A DNA stretch of 64,000 nucleotides. It comes from Limnobacter olei (GTDB lineage Bacteria > Pseudomonadota > Gammaproteobacteria > Burkholderiales > Burkholderiaceae_B). Positions within the stretch are counted from its first letter, which is position 1. Every line of letters begins with the position of its first letter. Of this stretch, positions 37,459-46,842 are shown piece after piece. The stretch covers positions 124,001 through 188,000 of the forward strand of contig NZ_JARFJD010000007.1 in NCBI RefSeq assembly GCF_029087225.1, given 5' to 3'. The translations under genes were made by a program, and so were the position numbers. The notes under the pieces were generated by a model. That model made no database searches. It saw only the letters and a list, made by a program, of their open reading frames with translations, and was not told the origin of the DNA.

Positions 37459-39771
37459 GTGAATTCCAGGACCACACAAAATACAGGCACCTTACGTATC
37501 AGCAAATTGTTGCTGGAAATACGTTGGCTGTGTCTGCTTGTTTTTTCCATCTACCTGTTTCTGATTCTGGTGTCGCACAGCAGCAGCGATGACAGCTTTT
37601 CCCATGAATCGGGCAGCAGCGTAGTCAACAATTTTGGCGGCGCAGTCGGTGCCCATTTGTCGGATCTGCTCTTTTTCATCGCAGGCTACTCGGCCTACGC
37701 GCTGTTGGGCTTGTCTTTTTTTATGCTGTGGCGTGCCCGGAGAATGGTGGACGCCATTGAACTGCCGGGCTTTAACGAACCCTTGCCCAAGTGGATTGCC
37801 TGGGTAAGGCCCATTGGCTTTGTTGTGTTGTGGGTCGGTTTAATGGGGCTTGAGTCTTTGTCGATTTTCAAAGGCGAAGGCCTCCCAGCGGGTGCCGGTG
37901 GCGTTGTCGGACAAACCATCTCCAGTGTATTTCAACAGCTTCTGGGGCTATCGGGCGCGGTGATGTTGCTGTTGTTGTGCACAGCGGCTGGCCTGAGCGG
38001 ACTTCTGGGCTTGAGCTGGGCGGTGATGGCCGAGCGCGTGGGCGGTTTTCTGGAAGGCTTGGTATTTAAAACCAAGGAATTGATTACCGCTTATTTCGAT
38101 CGCAAGGAAGGCAAGAAAGTTGCCTTGGCCCGCGTAGAGAAAGTAGAGCAAAAACGCGAAAAGTTTGAAGAACACAAGCCAATCCGGATTGAACCAGTTG
38201 CCGTGGCAGCCGAGCCATCGGTGCAAGCCATCAAGGAAAAGCAGCAACCGTTGTTTGCTGAGTTGACTGAAACCGAGCTGCCGCCTTTGGGCCTGTTGGA
38301 CGATGCGCCGGCTGCGATTGAAACCGTGTCAGCCGACACGCTTGAATACACATCGCGCTTGATAGAGAAAAAATTAAGCGACTTTGGCGTACAGGTTCAA
38401 GTGATGGCAGCGCAGCCTGGCCCAGTGATTACCAGGTTTGAAGTTGAACCTGCTGCGGGTGTGAAAGGCTCACAAGTGGTGAATCTGGCCAAAGACCTGG
38501 CTCGCGCACTGAGTTTGGTGTCCATTCGCGTGGTTGAAACCATTTACGGCAAGAACCTGATGGGGCTGGAGTTGCCGAACCCGCGTCGCCAAGTGGTGAA
38601 GCTGACCGAGATTTTGGGTTCGCAGGTGTACAGCACCAACAAATCGCCCGTGACTATGGCCTTGGGTAAAGACATCGCCGGCAAGCCGGTGGTGGCCGAT
38701 TTAGCCAAGATGCCACACCTGCTGGTGGCGGGTACCACCGGCTCGGGTAAATCGGTGGGTATTAACGCCATGATTTTGTCGCTGCTGTACAAAAGCGGCG
38801 CCGAAGATGTGCGCTTGATTCTGATTGATCCAAAAATGCTTGAAATGAGCGTTTACGAGGGAATTCCTCACTTGCTGTGCCCAGTGGTAACCGACATGCG
38901 CCAAGCTGCCAATGCCTTGAATTGGGCTGTGGGCGAAATGGAAAAACGCTACCGCCTGATGAGTAAAATGGGTGTGCGTAACTTGGCTGGATATAACGCG
39001 AAAATTGCAGAAGCCAAGAAAAGCGGTAACAGCATTCCCAACCCCTTTAGCCTGACGCCCGATGCGCCCGAACCATTGGACACCTTGCCGATGGTGGTGA
39101 TCGTGATCGACGAGTTGGCCGATCTGATGATGGTGGTGGGCAAGAGAATTGAAGAACTGATTGCTCGTTTGGCCCAGAAAGCCCGTGCGGCGGGCATTCA
39201 CCTTATTTTGGCCACACAAAGACCTTCAGTCGATGTAATTACCGGCCTGATCAAGGCCAACATTCCAACCCGAATTGCATTCCAGGTGTCATCGAAAATC
39301 GATTCCCGCACCATTCTCGACCAAATGGGTGCTGAAGCACTTCTTGGGCAGGGTGACATGTTGTACTTGCCGCCCGGTTCCGGCGTACCACAGCGTGTGC
39401 ATGGTGCATTTGTATCGGATGAAGAAGTACACCGTGTGGTTGAATACCTGAAAGAGAAGGGCGGAGAGCCCAACTACATTGAGGGCATTCTAGAGGGCGG
39501 CACCACGGAGGAAGGTGGCAACGCCAGCATGGACGCCACTGCGGGCAGTTTCGATGGCGAAAAAGATGCACTCTACGACCAAGCCGTGGGCATTGTGCTG
39601 AAGCACCGCAGGGCATCCATTTCATTTGTGCAACGCCATTTGCGCATTGGGTACAACCGTGCAGCACGCCTGCTGGAAAGCATGGAACAGGCGGGCTTGG
39701 TATCGGCCATGCAGTCCAACGGCAACCGCGAAATTCTGGCGCGAGCCGAGGCAGGCCAGGATGATGAATAA
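37459..39771 (+). CDS. ftsK: DNA translocase FtsK
   Basis: FtsK anchors at the division septum and pumps DNA to resolve chromosomes at dif. The ~770-residue protein has four N-terminal membrane segments, a short charged linker (about 110 residues, much shorter than in E. coli), the RecA-like motor with Walker [15 protein letters not shown] near residue 424 and Walker [14 protein letters not shown], and a C-terminal gamma winged helix ([19 protein letters not shown]) that reads KOPS. The start is uncertain; I use GTG 37459, which lacks a good Shine-Dalgarno. Confidence 0.93.
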   Translation: MNSRTTQNTGTLRISKLLLEIRWLCLLVFSIYLFLILVSHSSSDDSFSHESGSSVVNNFGGAVGAHLSDLLFFIAGYSAYALLGLSFFMLWRARRMVDAIELPGFNEPLPKWIAWVRPIGFVVLWVGLMGLESLSIFKGEGLPAGAGGVVGQTISSVFQQLLGLSGAVMLLLLCTAAGLSGLLGLSWAVMAERVGGFLEGLVFKTKELITAYFDRKEGKKVALARVEKVEQKREKFEEHKPIRIEPVAVAAEPSVQAIKEKQQPLFAELTETELPPLGLLDDAPAAIETVSADTLEYTSRLIEKKLSDFGVQVQVMAAQPGPVITRFEVEPAAGVKGSQVVNLAKDLARALSLVSIRVVETIYGKNLMGLELPNPRRQVVKLTEILGSQVYSTNKSPVTMALGKDIAGKPVVADLAKMPHLLVAGTTGSGKSVGINAMILSLLYKSGAEDVRLILIDPKMLEMSVYEGIPHLLCPVVTDMRQAANALNWAVGEMEKRYRLMSKMGVRNLAGYNAKIAEAKKSGNSIPNPFSLTPDAPEPLDTLPMVVIVIDELADLMMVVGKRIEELIARLAQKARAAGIHLILATQRPSVDVITGLIKANIPTRIAFQVSSKIDSRTILDQMGAEALLGQGDMLYLPPGSGVPQRVHGAFVSDEEVHRVVEYLKEKGGEPNYIEGILEGGTTEEGGNASMDATAGSFDGEKDALYDQAVGIVLKHRRASISFVQRHLRIGYNRAARLLESMEQAGLVSAMQSNGNREILARAEAGQDDE

Positions 39772-39879
39772 TCATGACCATTAATTCAGCATTCATCCAT
39801 TAAGTTCGGTAAAGCCTGTTTACCCCGGGCAACAACATGCGTTATTCAGGGTGAGGCACCTTAAAGGAAGTAGAAATCA

Positions 39880-40515
39880 ATGCGAATTCAACAATTCTTG
39901 TTTCGATCAATTCTGGCTGCGGCTTTGAGTGCTTGCGCACTTGGGTCGGCTTGGGCGTCTGCCCAAGAGGCGCTGAACAACTTTGTAAAAAACCGGGGCT
40001 TTGCCGAAGGTCAGTTTTCACAGGTGGTTATTTCTCCCAGTGGCGCGGTGAAACAGCGCGGTACTGGCGAATTTTCTTTTTCACGGCCAGGCAAATTCCG
40101 TTGGGAAATCAAGAAACCCTATCCCTTGCTGTTGCTCTCCAATGGCAGCAGCGTGGTTTCTTATGATGAAGACATGGGTCACGCCACACAAAAGCCCATT
40201 GGCAATGCCATGGATTCAACACCTGTCGCCCTGTTGTTCGGCAGTAAAAACGTTGACAAGTTGTTTAATCTGAAAGACGAAGGCATGAAAGACGGCAAGG
40301 AATGGCTAGTCATTCGTCCGAAAGACAAGGACAACCTGTTCGACTACGCCCGTATTGGCTGGAAAGACGGCTTGCCAGTGAACCTGGAAATTCATGACGC
40401 TTTGGGCCAGGTTACCCAGCTGGAATTGAGCAATTGGGATTTTTCCAAGCAACGCCCGGCAGGCTTTTTTGACTTCAAGGCACCAGCCGGTGTGGATTTG
40501 ATTCGAACCCAATGA
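39880..40515 (+). CDS. lolA: Outer-membrane lipoprotein chaperone LolA
   Basis: A 211-residue periplasmic carrier that takes lipoproteins from the LolCDE complex to LolB. The signal peptide ends in SAWASA before QEALNNF. The mature part shows the family pattern GEFSFSRPGKFRWEIKKPYP and a single beta-barrel-like fold. It follows ftsK after 108 bp, which holds a weak GGTAAA/TTTACC inverted repeat at 39808-39824, and overlaps rarA by 4 nt. The ftsK-lolA-rarA-serS order is conserved in proteobacteria. Confidence 0.94.
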   Translation: MRIQQFLFRSILAAALSACALGSAWASAQEALNNFVKNRGFAEGQFSQVVISPSGAVKQRGTGEFSFSRPGKFRWEIKKPYPLLLLSNGSSVVSYDEDMGHATQKPIGNAMDSTPVALLFGSKNVDKLFNLKDEGMKDGKEWLVIRPKDKDNLFDYARIGWKDGLPVNLEIHDALGQVTQLELSNWDFSKQRPAGFFDFKAPAGVDLIRTQ

Positions 40516-41867
40516 CCACCCCTGATCTGTTTGGCGACAGCACTGAGCAACGTTCTTCACCGCCGAATCAAGGCGGTGTCGCAGGATCGGTTCCGTTAGC
40601 CGAGCGGATTCGCCCAAACACACTGGCCGAAGTGGTGGGCCAAACGCACCTGCTTGGCCCTGGCAAACCGCTTACCTTGCTGTTTGACCAGCAACATGTT
40701 CACTCACTGATTTTGTGGGGCCCACCCGGTGTGGGTAAAACAACTTTGGCCCGCTTGCTGGCAGGCGCTGCAAAAGCGCAATTCATCGCCTTGTCGGCTG
40801 TGCTGGCCGGGGTCAAGGAAATTCGCGCTGCAATTGAACAGGCAGGCGAGTATGCCAAGGTGGGTAAATCCACCATTTTGTTTATCGATGAAATTCACCG
40901 CTTCAACAAATCACAGCAAGATGCCCTGTTGCCTTTTGTTGAATCGGGTTTGGTCACATTTATTGGCGCAACCACTGAAAACCCATCTTTTGAAGTGAAT
41001 TCAGCCTTGCTGTCGCGCTCACAGGTGTATGTACTGAACAGTTTGAATGCCGATGATTTTACTCGTTTGCTCAAACGTGCTCAGGCGGAATTGGGGACTG
41101 GTATTGTGGTGGAAGGCGACGCGTTCGATGCTTTGTGCGCCTATGCCGATGGAGACGCACGCCGTTTTCTGAATTTGGTTGAAATTACGCTTCTTCAAAT
41201 CAAGGCACAGGGCCTGAGCAGCCTTGATTTACCAGCCTTGAAGCAAATTGCTCCCTCACAAATTCGTCGATTCGACAAAGGGGGCGATGCCTTTTACGAT
41301 CAGATCTCGGCCTTGCACAAGTCGGTTCGTGGCTCTGACCCCGATGCAGCCCTTTACTGGTTTTGCCGTATGCTCGATGGCGGAGCTGACCCGCGCTACA
41401 TGGCCCGCCGAATTGTGCGCATGGCTTGGGAAGACATCGGCTTGGCCGATCCCCGAGCTTTTACCATCGCCAATGAAGCGGCGCAGACCTATGAACGGCT
41501 GGGTAGCCCAGAGGGTGAATTGGCTTTGGCCCAATGCGTGCTTTACCTAGCGATTGCGGCAAAAAGCAATGCGGGTTACAACGCTTACAAACAAGCGATG
41601 GCACACGTGAAGCAAAGCAGCTCCATGCCCGTGCCAATGCACCTGCGCAATGCACCCACCCAGCTGATGAAAGAACTGGGACATGGCAGTGGCTATCGTT
41701 ATGCCCACGACGAGGAAGCTGGACATGCCGCGGGAGAAAGCTATTGGCCCGAGGGTATGCAAACGCCGCAGTTTTATCAGCCCACTGATCGTGGACTCGA
41801 AGGTAAAATTGCCGAAAAGCTGAGTTGGCTTGCACAGCGCAATGCCGAAGCCCGTCAAAAAAAGTAA
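40512..41867 (+). CDS. rarA: Replication-associated recombination protein A (RarA/MgsA)
   Basis: A 451-residue AAA+ ATPase related to clamp loaders, which acts at stalled forks and gaps. Walker A GPPGVGKT is at residues 70-77, Walker B reads [11 protein letters not shown], sensor 1 is [18 protein letters not shown], and the C-terminal tetramerisation region has [35 protein letters not shown]. It starts within the lolA stop (ATGA). Confidence 0.95.
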   Translation: MTTPDLFGDSTEQRSSPPNQGGVAGSVPLAERIRPNTLAEVVGQTHLLGPGKPLTLLFDQQHVHSLILWGPPGVGKTTLARLLAGAAKAQFIALSAVLAGVKEIRAAIEQAGEYAKVGKSTILFIDEIHRFNKSQQDALLPFVESGLVTFIGATTENPSFEVNSALLSRSQVYVLNSLNADDFTRLLKRAQAELGTGIVVEGDAFDALCAYADGDARRFLNLVEITLLQIKAQGLSSLDLPALKQIAPSQIRRFDKGGDAFYDQISALHKSVRGSDPDAALYWFCRMLDGGADPRYMARRIVRMAWEDIGLADPRAFTIANEAAQTYERLGSPEGELALAQCVLYLAIAAKSNAGYNAYKQAMAHVKQSSSMPVPMHLRNAPTQLMKELGHGSGYRYAHDEEAGHAAGESYWPEGMQTPQFYQPTDRGLEGKIAEKLSWLAQRNAEARQKK

Positions 41868-43241
<1,374 letters not shown>

Positions 43242-43261
43242 AATTGCCCAACTTTTGGCTT

Positions 43262-44578
43262 TCAGGCCTGTTGTGCCGGCAGAAGCAGGGGGCACAGCAC
43301 GCAGGCCAGTGCAGACAGCACGCTAAAGGTCCACAACATGGCATGTGTGTTTTGCCCAGCCAGCAGGCTGACCACCGCCCCCACAATCAAGATTAGAAAC
43401 CCGATCGCCGTGTTGCTGACAGCCACATAAGCAGAGCGGGTTTCTGCAGTGGCCATGTCCACAAGCAGGGTTTTTCTACCCAAACGCACACCCGCCAGGC
43501 ACACCGAAGTCAGGAAATAAGCACCGGTAAACAGCACCAAGGCGCTGAATTCAATTTCAAATTTCAAAACCAGCAGTACAGCAATGCCTACCGCGGCGTT
43601 GATTGCACTGGCGATTGCCATCAAGGTGCGGCTTGAATAATCGGCCAAACGTCCCCACAAATAGCCCGACGCGGTATTGGCCAGACCAGAAACGATCAAA
43701 AACAGGCCGATCAAAGCGGCGTTGCCCAGGGCGTCCTGGGCGAGAATAATCAGCATGGGTGCGCCCAGCGACACGCTCAATAACAGGGTGCGAACAATCA
43801 CGAAATTGCGAAAAGGTTTGTCATCTTTCAACAAACGAAGCGATTTCAAAGCCTCAATGCCCGCATTGCCGCCGCCTGTGGTTGCGCCTGGCTCTTCCCG
43901 GATCGCCCAAATCGCGAAAGAAGCGACAATCCAGCACAGCCCAGCAATGCCAAAAAGACTGGCTAGGATCAATTCATTGTTTTTGATTTGGTTGTAGAAA
44001 CCCAGATTGAGCCCCAAGAGCAAGGTAAACAGCCCCGAGACGCTCGTGGCCAGGCCCATAAGCGTGCCGCGCCGCGATTTCGAGACGGTTTTTCCCAGTA
44101 CGTCTTTGGCTGCAACTGAACATATACCCCGTGCAAAACTGAATACCAACAGGGCGGCAAACACCAGCCAACTCGCATTTTCTGCCTTCAAATCAAGGAA
44201 TAACGCAAACCCGCATGCCCATAGGGCAAAGCCGCTGAGCAAGCCTCCGAACAACCAAACATACTTTCTCAGTGCTATGGCCCTTATTTTTGCGGCTATA
44301 AACAGCTGTGGAAGCAGCACACCCGACTCGCGAATGGGCACGGCCAAAGACACTAGCAGCATGGGCGCTCCCAGCAGGCCAAGAACCCATGGAAACACCA
44401 AGCGTGCACTGGCTATTTCGTCAGCCAATTTGGTGAAAAAGTTGCCAAGCAAGTGCAGAAAAAAATTGACGGGTTGGTGTTTGCAGGATTCATCAGGAAT
44501 ATCCTTGCAAACGCGTGCGTCTTCGTCGCCTGTGATCAGGTCGTAGAGGGCTGTAGTGGCAGGTTTGGCTTTTTGCAT
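43262..44578 (-). CDS. MFS transporter
   Basis: A 438-residue major facilitator with about 12 membrane helices. The first ~50 residues are hydrophilic (with CKDIPDESCKHQP), an uncommon extension for the family. The helix 2-3 loop contains AIALRKYVWLFGG; the helix 4 region has GKTVSKSRRGTLMGLATSVSG, which matches the second loop of MFS drug and metabolite carriers, and a second-half counterpart RLGRKTLLVDMATAETRSAYVAVSNT. The transported compound cannot be named. Its start lies just beyond the terminator of the unknown upstream gene. Confidence 0.85.
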   Translation of the reverse strand: MQKAKPATTALYDLITGDEDARVCKDIPDESCKHQPVNFFLHLLGNFFTKLADEIASARLVFPWVLGLLGAPMLLVSLAVPIRESGVLLPQLFIAAKIRAIALRKYVWLFGGLLSGFALWACGFALFLDLKAENASWLVFAALLVFSFARGICSVAAKDVLGKTVSKSRRGTLMGLATSVSGLFTLLLGLNLGFYNQIKNNELILASLFGIAGLCWIVASFAIWAIREEPGATTGGGNAGIEALKSLRLLKDDKPFRNFVIVRTLLLSVSLGAPMLIILAQDALGNAALIGLFLIVSGLANTASGYLWGRLADYSSRTLMAIASAINAAVGIAVLLVLKFEIEFSALVLFTGAYFLTSVCLAGVRLGRKTLLVDMATAETRSAYVAVSNTAIGFLILIVGAVVSLLAGQNTHAMLWTFSVLSALACVLCPLLLPAQQA

Positions 44579-44596
44579 CGGGATACTTTATCAACT

Positions 44597-44620
44597 AAAA
44601 AGGCACCCGAAGGTGCCTTT
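44597..44620 (-). terminator. Terminator of the 189-residue unknown gene
   Basis: Read on the minus strand, AAAGGCACC, a 4-base loop TTCG and GGTGCCTTT run into TTTTTAG. It lies 38 nt after the stop of the 189-residue gene and just before the MFS start, so the two are separate transcripts unless it is leaky. Confidence 0.8.
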
Positions 44621-44658
44621 CCGATCAAACACTGGCTGTTGATTGCCAAGCGAGCAGT

Positions 44659-45228
44659 TTACTGCGCGCCAACTGTTGCCTTGATGGCTGCGATGAACTT
44701 CTCGCTTTGCGCTATGTTGCTGACTGTCGCTTCAAGACCGTGGCGGGCAGAGGCCAGGCGGATAAAGCGCTCCATGCGGCGGGTTTCGTGTTTGTTCCAG
44801 CGAACAGTGAATGACACAACACGGTTGTCGTCAATCCAGACATTGCTGGGTTTCAGGAACATGAAATCGCCCAAAGCTACTTTGGGCAAGCCAACTTGAC
44901 CGCTCGCGTCCACGCCGGTGAACTGAACCAGCAGTGGGGTGCCATTTTGAAGCCAACTGTTGTTTTCAATAGCATCACAGAAGATGGAACAGGTTGACCA
45001 GGTAAGTCCGCTGTAGCGAACCATAAATGCCAGTCTGGATTCCTCGAAATTATCTGTTACATCTGAACCCACTGCAGCCAAATCTTCAGGTTTTACTTTA
45101 AGCGCCAGGAGTTCTTGCTCAAGTGTACTGTAAGCAATGCTAGAACGAATTTGATCCGGAATAGGCTTAACCTGTAACCAGTGGAACAGGCAATAAGACC
45201 GAGTCAAACGCTCTGCAATTGAACTCAT
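44659..45228 (-). CDS. Unrecognised 189-residue protein
   Basis: I do not recognise a family. The protein is soluble, mixed alpha/beta by pattern, with no signal peptide or membrane helix. It has a Trp/Cys-containing centre (SGLTWSTCSIFCDAIENNSWLQNG), a stretch VQFTGVDASGQVGLPKVALGDF that looks like beta-strands, and a basic C-terminal helix region with KHETRRMERFIRLASARHG. The start ATG 45228 follows a strong AGGAG Shine-Dalgarno with 6 nt spacing, which supports a real gene, as does its own terminator. It sits beside the GIY-YIG nuclease gene on the same strand, 210 bp downstream of that gene's stop. Confidence 0.75.
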   Translation of the reverse strand: MSSIAERLTRSYCLFHWLQVKPIPDQIRSSIAYSTLEQELLALKVKPEDLAAVGSDVTDNFEESRLAFMVRYSGLTWSTCSIFCDAIENNSWLQNGTPLLVQFTGVDASGQVGLPKVALGDFMFLKPSNVWIDDNRVVSFTVRWNKHETRRMERFIRLASARHGLEATVSNIAQSEKFIAAIKATVGAQ

Positions 45229-45404
45229 GATGAACTCCTGAAAAACATGCTGCAACGTTATTGGTACTGGGCTCGGAGTTTTTCAGATTCATACCGAGGC
45301 TCTAACCAAATTCCCTTGACTTCACAAACAATCAACAATCGAAAACCATGCTGATTTGTGTGTCAGTTACAAGAGAAGGTTCAATTATTGTTAACGCTGA
45401 ACCC

Positions 45405-45426
45405 GGAAATTGGAATACCAATTTCC
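45405..45426. repeat. Perfect inverted repeat after the GIY-YIG gene
   Basis: 9-bp arms GGAAATTGG and CCAATTTCC around a 4-nt AATA loop, 13 bp beyond the GIY-YIG stop codon. There is no T-run, so it is not a standard terminator. It could stabilise the mRNA 3' end or be a protein site. The rest of the 210-bp gap 45229-45438 shows nothing else I can name. Confidence 0.7.
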
Positions 45427-45438
45427 CAAATAATTTGC

Positions 45439-45831
45439 TCACGCTGCTTTTTCCTGATCTTTCGCAGGTGCTCCTATTCTTTTAACTGAATATTCATTCA
45501 AAAATTGGGGTAGCAAATTGTCCCAATCGGGGTTTAAGGACTCAATCAGCAACAAGCGCATGTCGCGTGGCCAGTTCCGCACTCGGCGAAGTCGGGCCAC
45601 AAATTTGTCATGGTCAGTCCAGACTTCGAAGTAAACAAGGCGATCAAGTCGATGGTAGTGTGCATAATCACGGCGAAGCCCCTGCAGGTGTTCGTCCATG
45701 CGCGTGGCAAGACAGTTGGTATCCCCCAGGTAAAGGGGGCCATTGGGTTTGTTGTTCGACAAAATATAAAGCCAGTATTTGTCTTGCTTTCTGGCGGTGT
45801 CGTTCAAGCTACTGTCCGTGTTCTTGCTCAA
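45439..45831 (-). CDS. GIY-YIG nuclease family protein
   Basis: A 130-residue protein with a single GIY-YIG domain. The first motif reads YWLYILSN, the second PLYLGDTN (Tyr-Leu-Gly in place of Tyr-Ile-Gly), and the helix carries ATRMDEH with the conserved Arg. The catalytic Glu region is ...LLIESLNPDWDNL. It resembles the small COG2827-type proteins (endonuclease-like, many uncharacterised) more than UvrC or SLX1. The start is a TTG at 45831 with GGAGG five bases upstream; an ATG abutting that site opens only a two-codon frame. It is divergent from a NYN-domain gene. Confidence 0.85.
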   Translation of the reverse strand: MSKNTDSSLNDTARKQDKYWLYILSNNKPNGPLYLGDTNCLATRMDEHLQGLRRDYAHYHRLDRLVYFEVWTDHDKFVARLRRVRNWPRDMRLLLIESLNPDWDNLLPQFLNEYSVKRIGAPAKDQEKAA

Positions 45832-45861
45832 TTCATCCTCCGCACCATTGGGGCTTTAGGG

Positions 45862-45892
45862 CAATAAGTGGTTGTAAGCACAATACTTATTG
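45862..45892. repeat. Inverted repeat 1 in the nuclease control region
   Basis: 8-bp arms CAATAAGT and ACTTATTG with a 15-nt spacer, which itself contains TTGT-AAGC-ACAA. It lies upstream of the GIY-YIG start, next to a TACAAT (minus strand, 45893-45898), and so could be an operator for that gene. Confidence 0.65.
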
Positions 45893-45960
45893 ATTGTATG
45901 TGTATTGCTTATTTTGCTGTGCAAGTTTCTCCCTCTTAATGGGTGCTGCCATCGCTATTT

Positions 45961-45987
45961 TTGACGGATATTCGGTGGTACTATATC
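45961..45987 (+). promoter_or_regulatory. Tentative promoter of the NYN-domain gene
   Basis: TTGACG at 45961-45966 and TATATC at 45982-45987 with a 15-nt spacer, which is short. It overlaps inverted repeat 2. A second AT-rich -10-like stretch (TTATATAT) lies nearer the gene at 46037-46044. Confidence 0.35.
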
Positions 45988-45990
45988 CGT
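45964..45990. repeat. Inverted repeat 2 in the nuclease control region
   Basis: 8-bp arms ACGGATAT and ATATCCGT with an 11-nt spacer. It overlaps the tentative NYN promoter, as an operator would. Confidence 0.65.
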
Positions 45991-46008
45991 GGACAATTAT
46001 TTCCTGAT

Positions 46009-46025
46009 GCCAAAATAATTTTGGC
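46009..46025. repeat. Inverted repeat 3 in the nuclease control region
   Basis: The 17-nt palindrome GCCAAAATAATTTTGGC, with 8-bp arms about a single central A, ends 34 nt before the NYN start codon. Its compact symmetry is that of a dimeric repressor site. Confidence 0.7.
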
Positions 46026-46059
46026 GGTCTGATTATTTATATATTTATCAAAGGCTTAT

Positions 46060-46785
46060 ATGCTTACAGCTATCCTGGTGGATGGTCCGTTCTTCATTCG
46101 CAGAATTCGCCAAATTTTCCCAAGTTCAGTCCACCATGACGCAAAAGTCATGGCCGATCTGGTGTGGCGTTTATCAGCCGCTCATTTATTTGAACGCAAT
46201 CAGCCTAAGCGCCACTTGTTCCGCATTTTTTTCTACGACACGCCCGTGTTTACGCAACGTGTAACCTTGCCGGTTTCCAGACAACAAATTGATTTGTCAA
46301 AATCCAAAGAAGGGCAATTCCGGGTGGCGTTTCAGCGTCAATTGCAAAGAAAACGGAAATTGGCTGTGAAGCTGGGCGAAGCGCGCGAAGCAGATACCTG
46401 GAAACTGAATGAGGATGCCCTAGCTGATTTGCTTGGCAAACGCATTACCGTAGACGACCTGGCCGATGAGGACTTCACCCCCGATTCCCACCCCAAGGGG
46501 ATTGAATTAAGAATGGGTGTAGACCTAGCTACCCTGGCCTACAAACGACAGGTTCAGCAGGTGGTCTTGCTGACCGGAGATGGTGCTTTTTCAAGTGCGG
46601 CAGAATTGTTGCGTCACGAGGGCGTTGATGTAGTGCTCGATCCGATGTGGCAAAACATTTCTGAAGATCTGTTTTCCTACATTGATGGGCTGCGCTCGAC
46701 CTGCCCCCCACCAGACAGGGCAGCAGATTTCCTGGCCCGAATTGGATCCGATACTTACGATCACGACGATTTGCCCGCAGAATAA
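46060..46785 (+). CDS. NYN-domain (LabA/DUF88-like) putative RNase
   Basis: A 241-residue protein with a PIN-like NYN domain. The first acidic residue is in AILVDGPFFIRRI, the second in GIELRMGVDLATLAYKRQ, and the third in VVLLTGDGAFSSAAELLRHEGVDVVL, the usual order of metal ligands in LabA/DUF88 proteins. Between them lies a Lys/Arg-rich stretch (RQLQRKRKLAVKLGE) that could bind RNA. Proteins of this class are linked to RNA decay or toxin-like roles. ATG 46060 has AAAGG about 6 nt upstream. A bidirectional terminator follows. Confidence 0.85.
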   Translation: MLTAILVDGPFFIRRIRQIFPSSVHHDAKVMADLVWRLSAAHLFERNQPKRHLFRIFFYDTPVFTQRVTLPVSRQQIDLSKSKEGQFRVAFQRQLQRKRKLAVKLGEAREADTWKLNEDALADLLGKRITVDDLADEDFTPDSHPKGIELRMGVDLATLAYKRQVQQVVLLTGDGAFSSAAELLRHEGVDVVLDPMWQNISEDLFSYIDGLRSTCPPPDRAADFLARIGSDTYDHDDLPAE

Positions 46786-46814
46786 AAAAAGCCCACGTCA
46801 AAGTGGGCTTTTTT
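46784..46814. terminator. Bidirectional terminator after the NYN gene
   Basis: Arms AAAAAAGCCCAC and GTGGGCTTTTTT form a 12-bp stem with a 6-nt loop. It lies between two convergent genes and overlaps the NYN stop codon. Confidence 0.88.
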
Positions 46815-46842
46815 CAGCACCCGGCGAGGTGCATTACATCAA

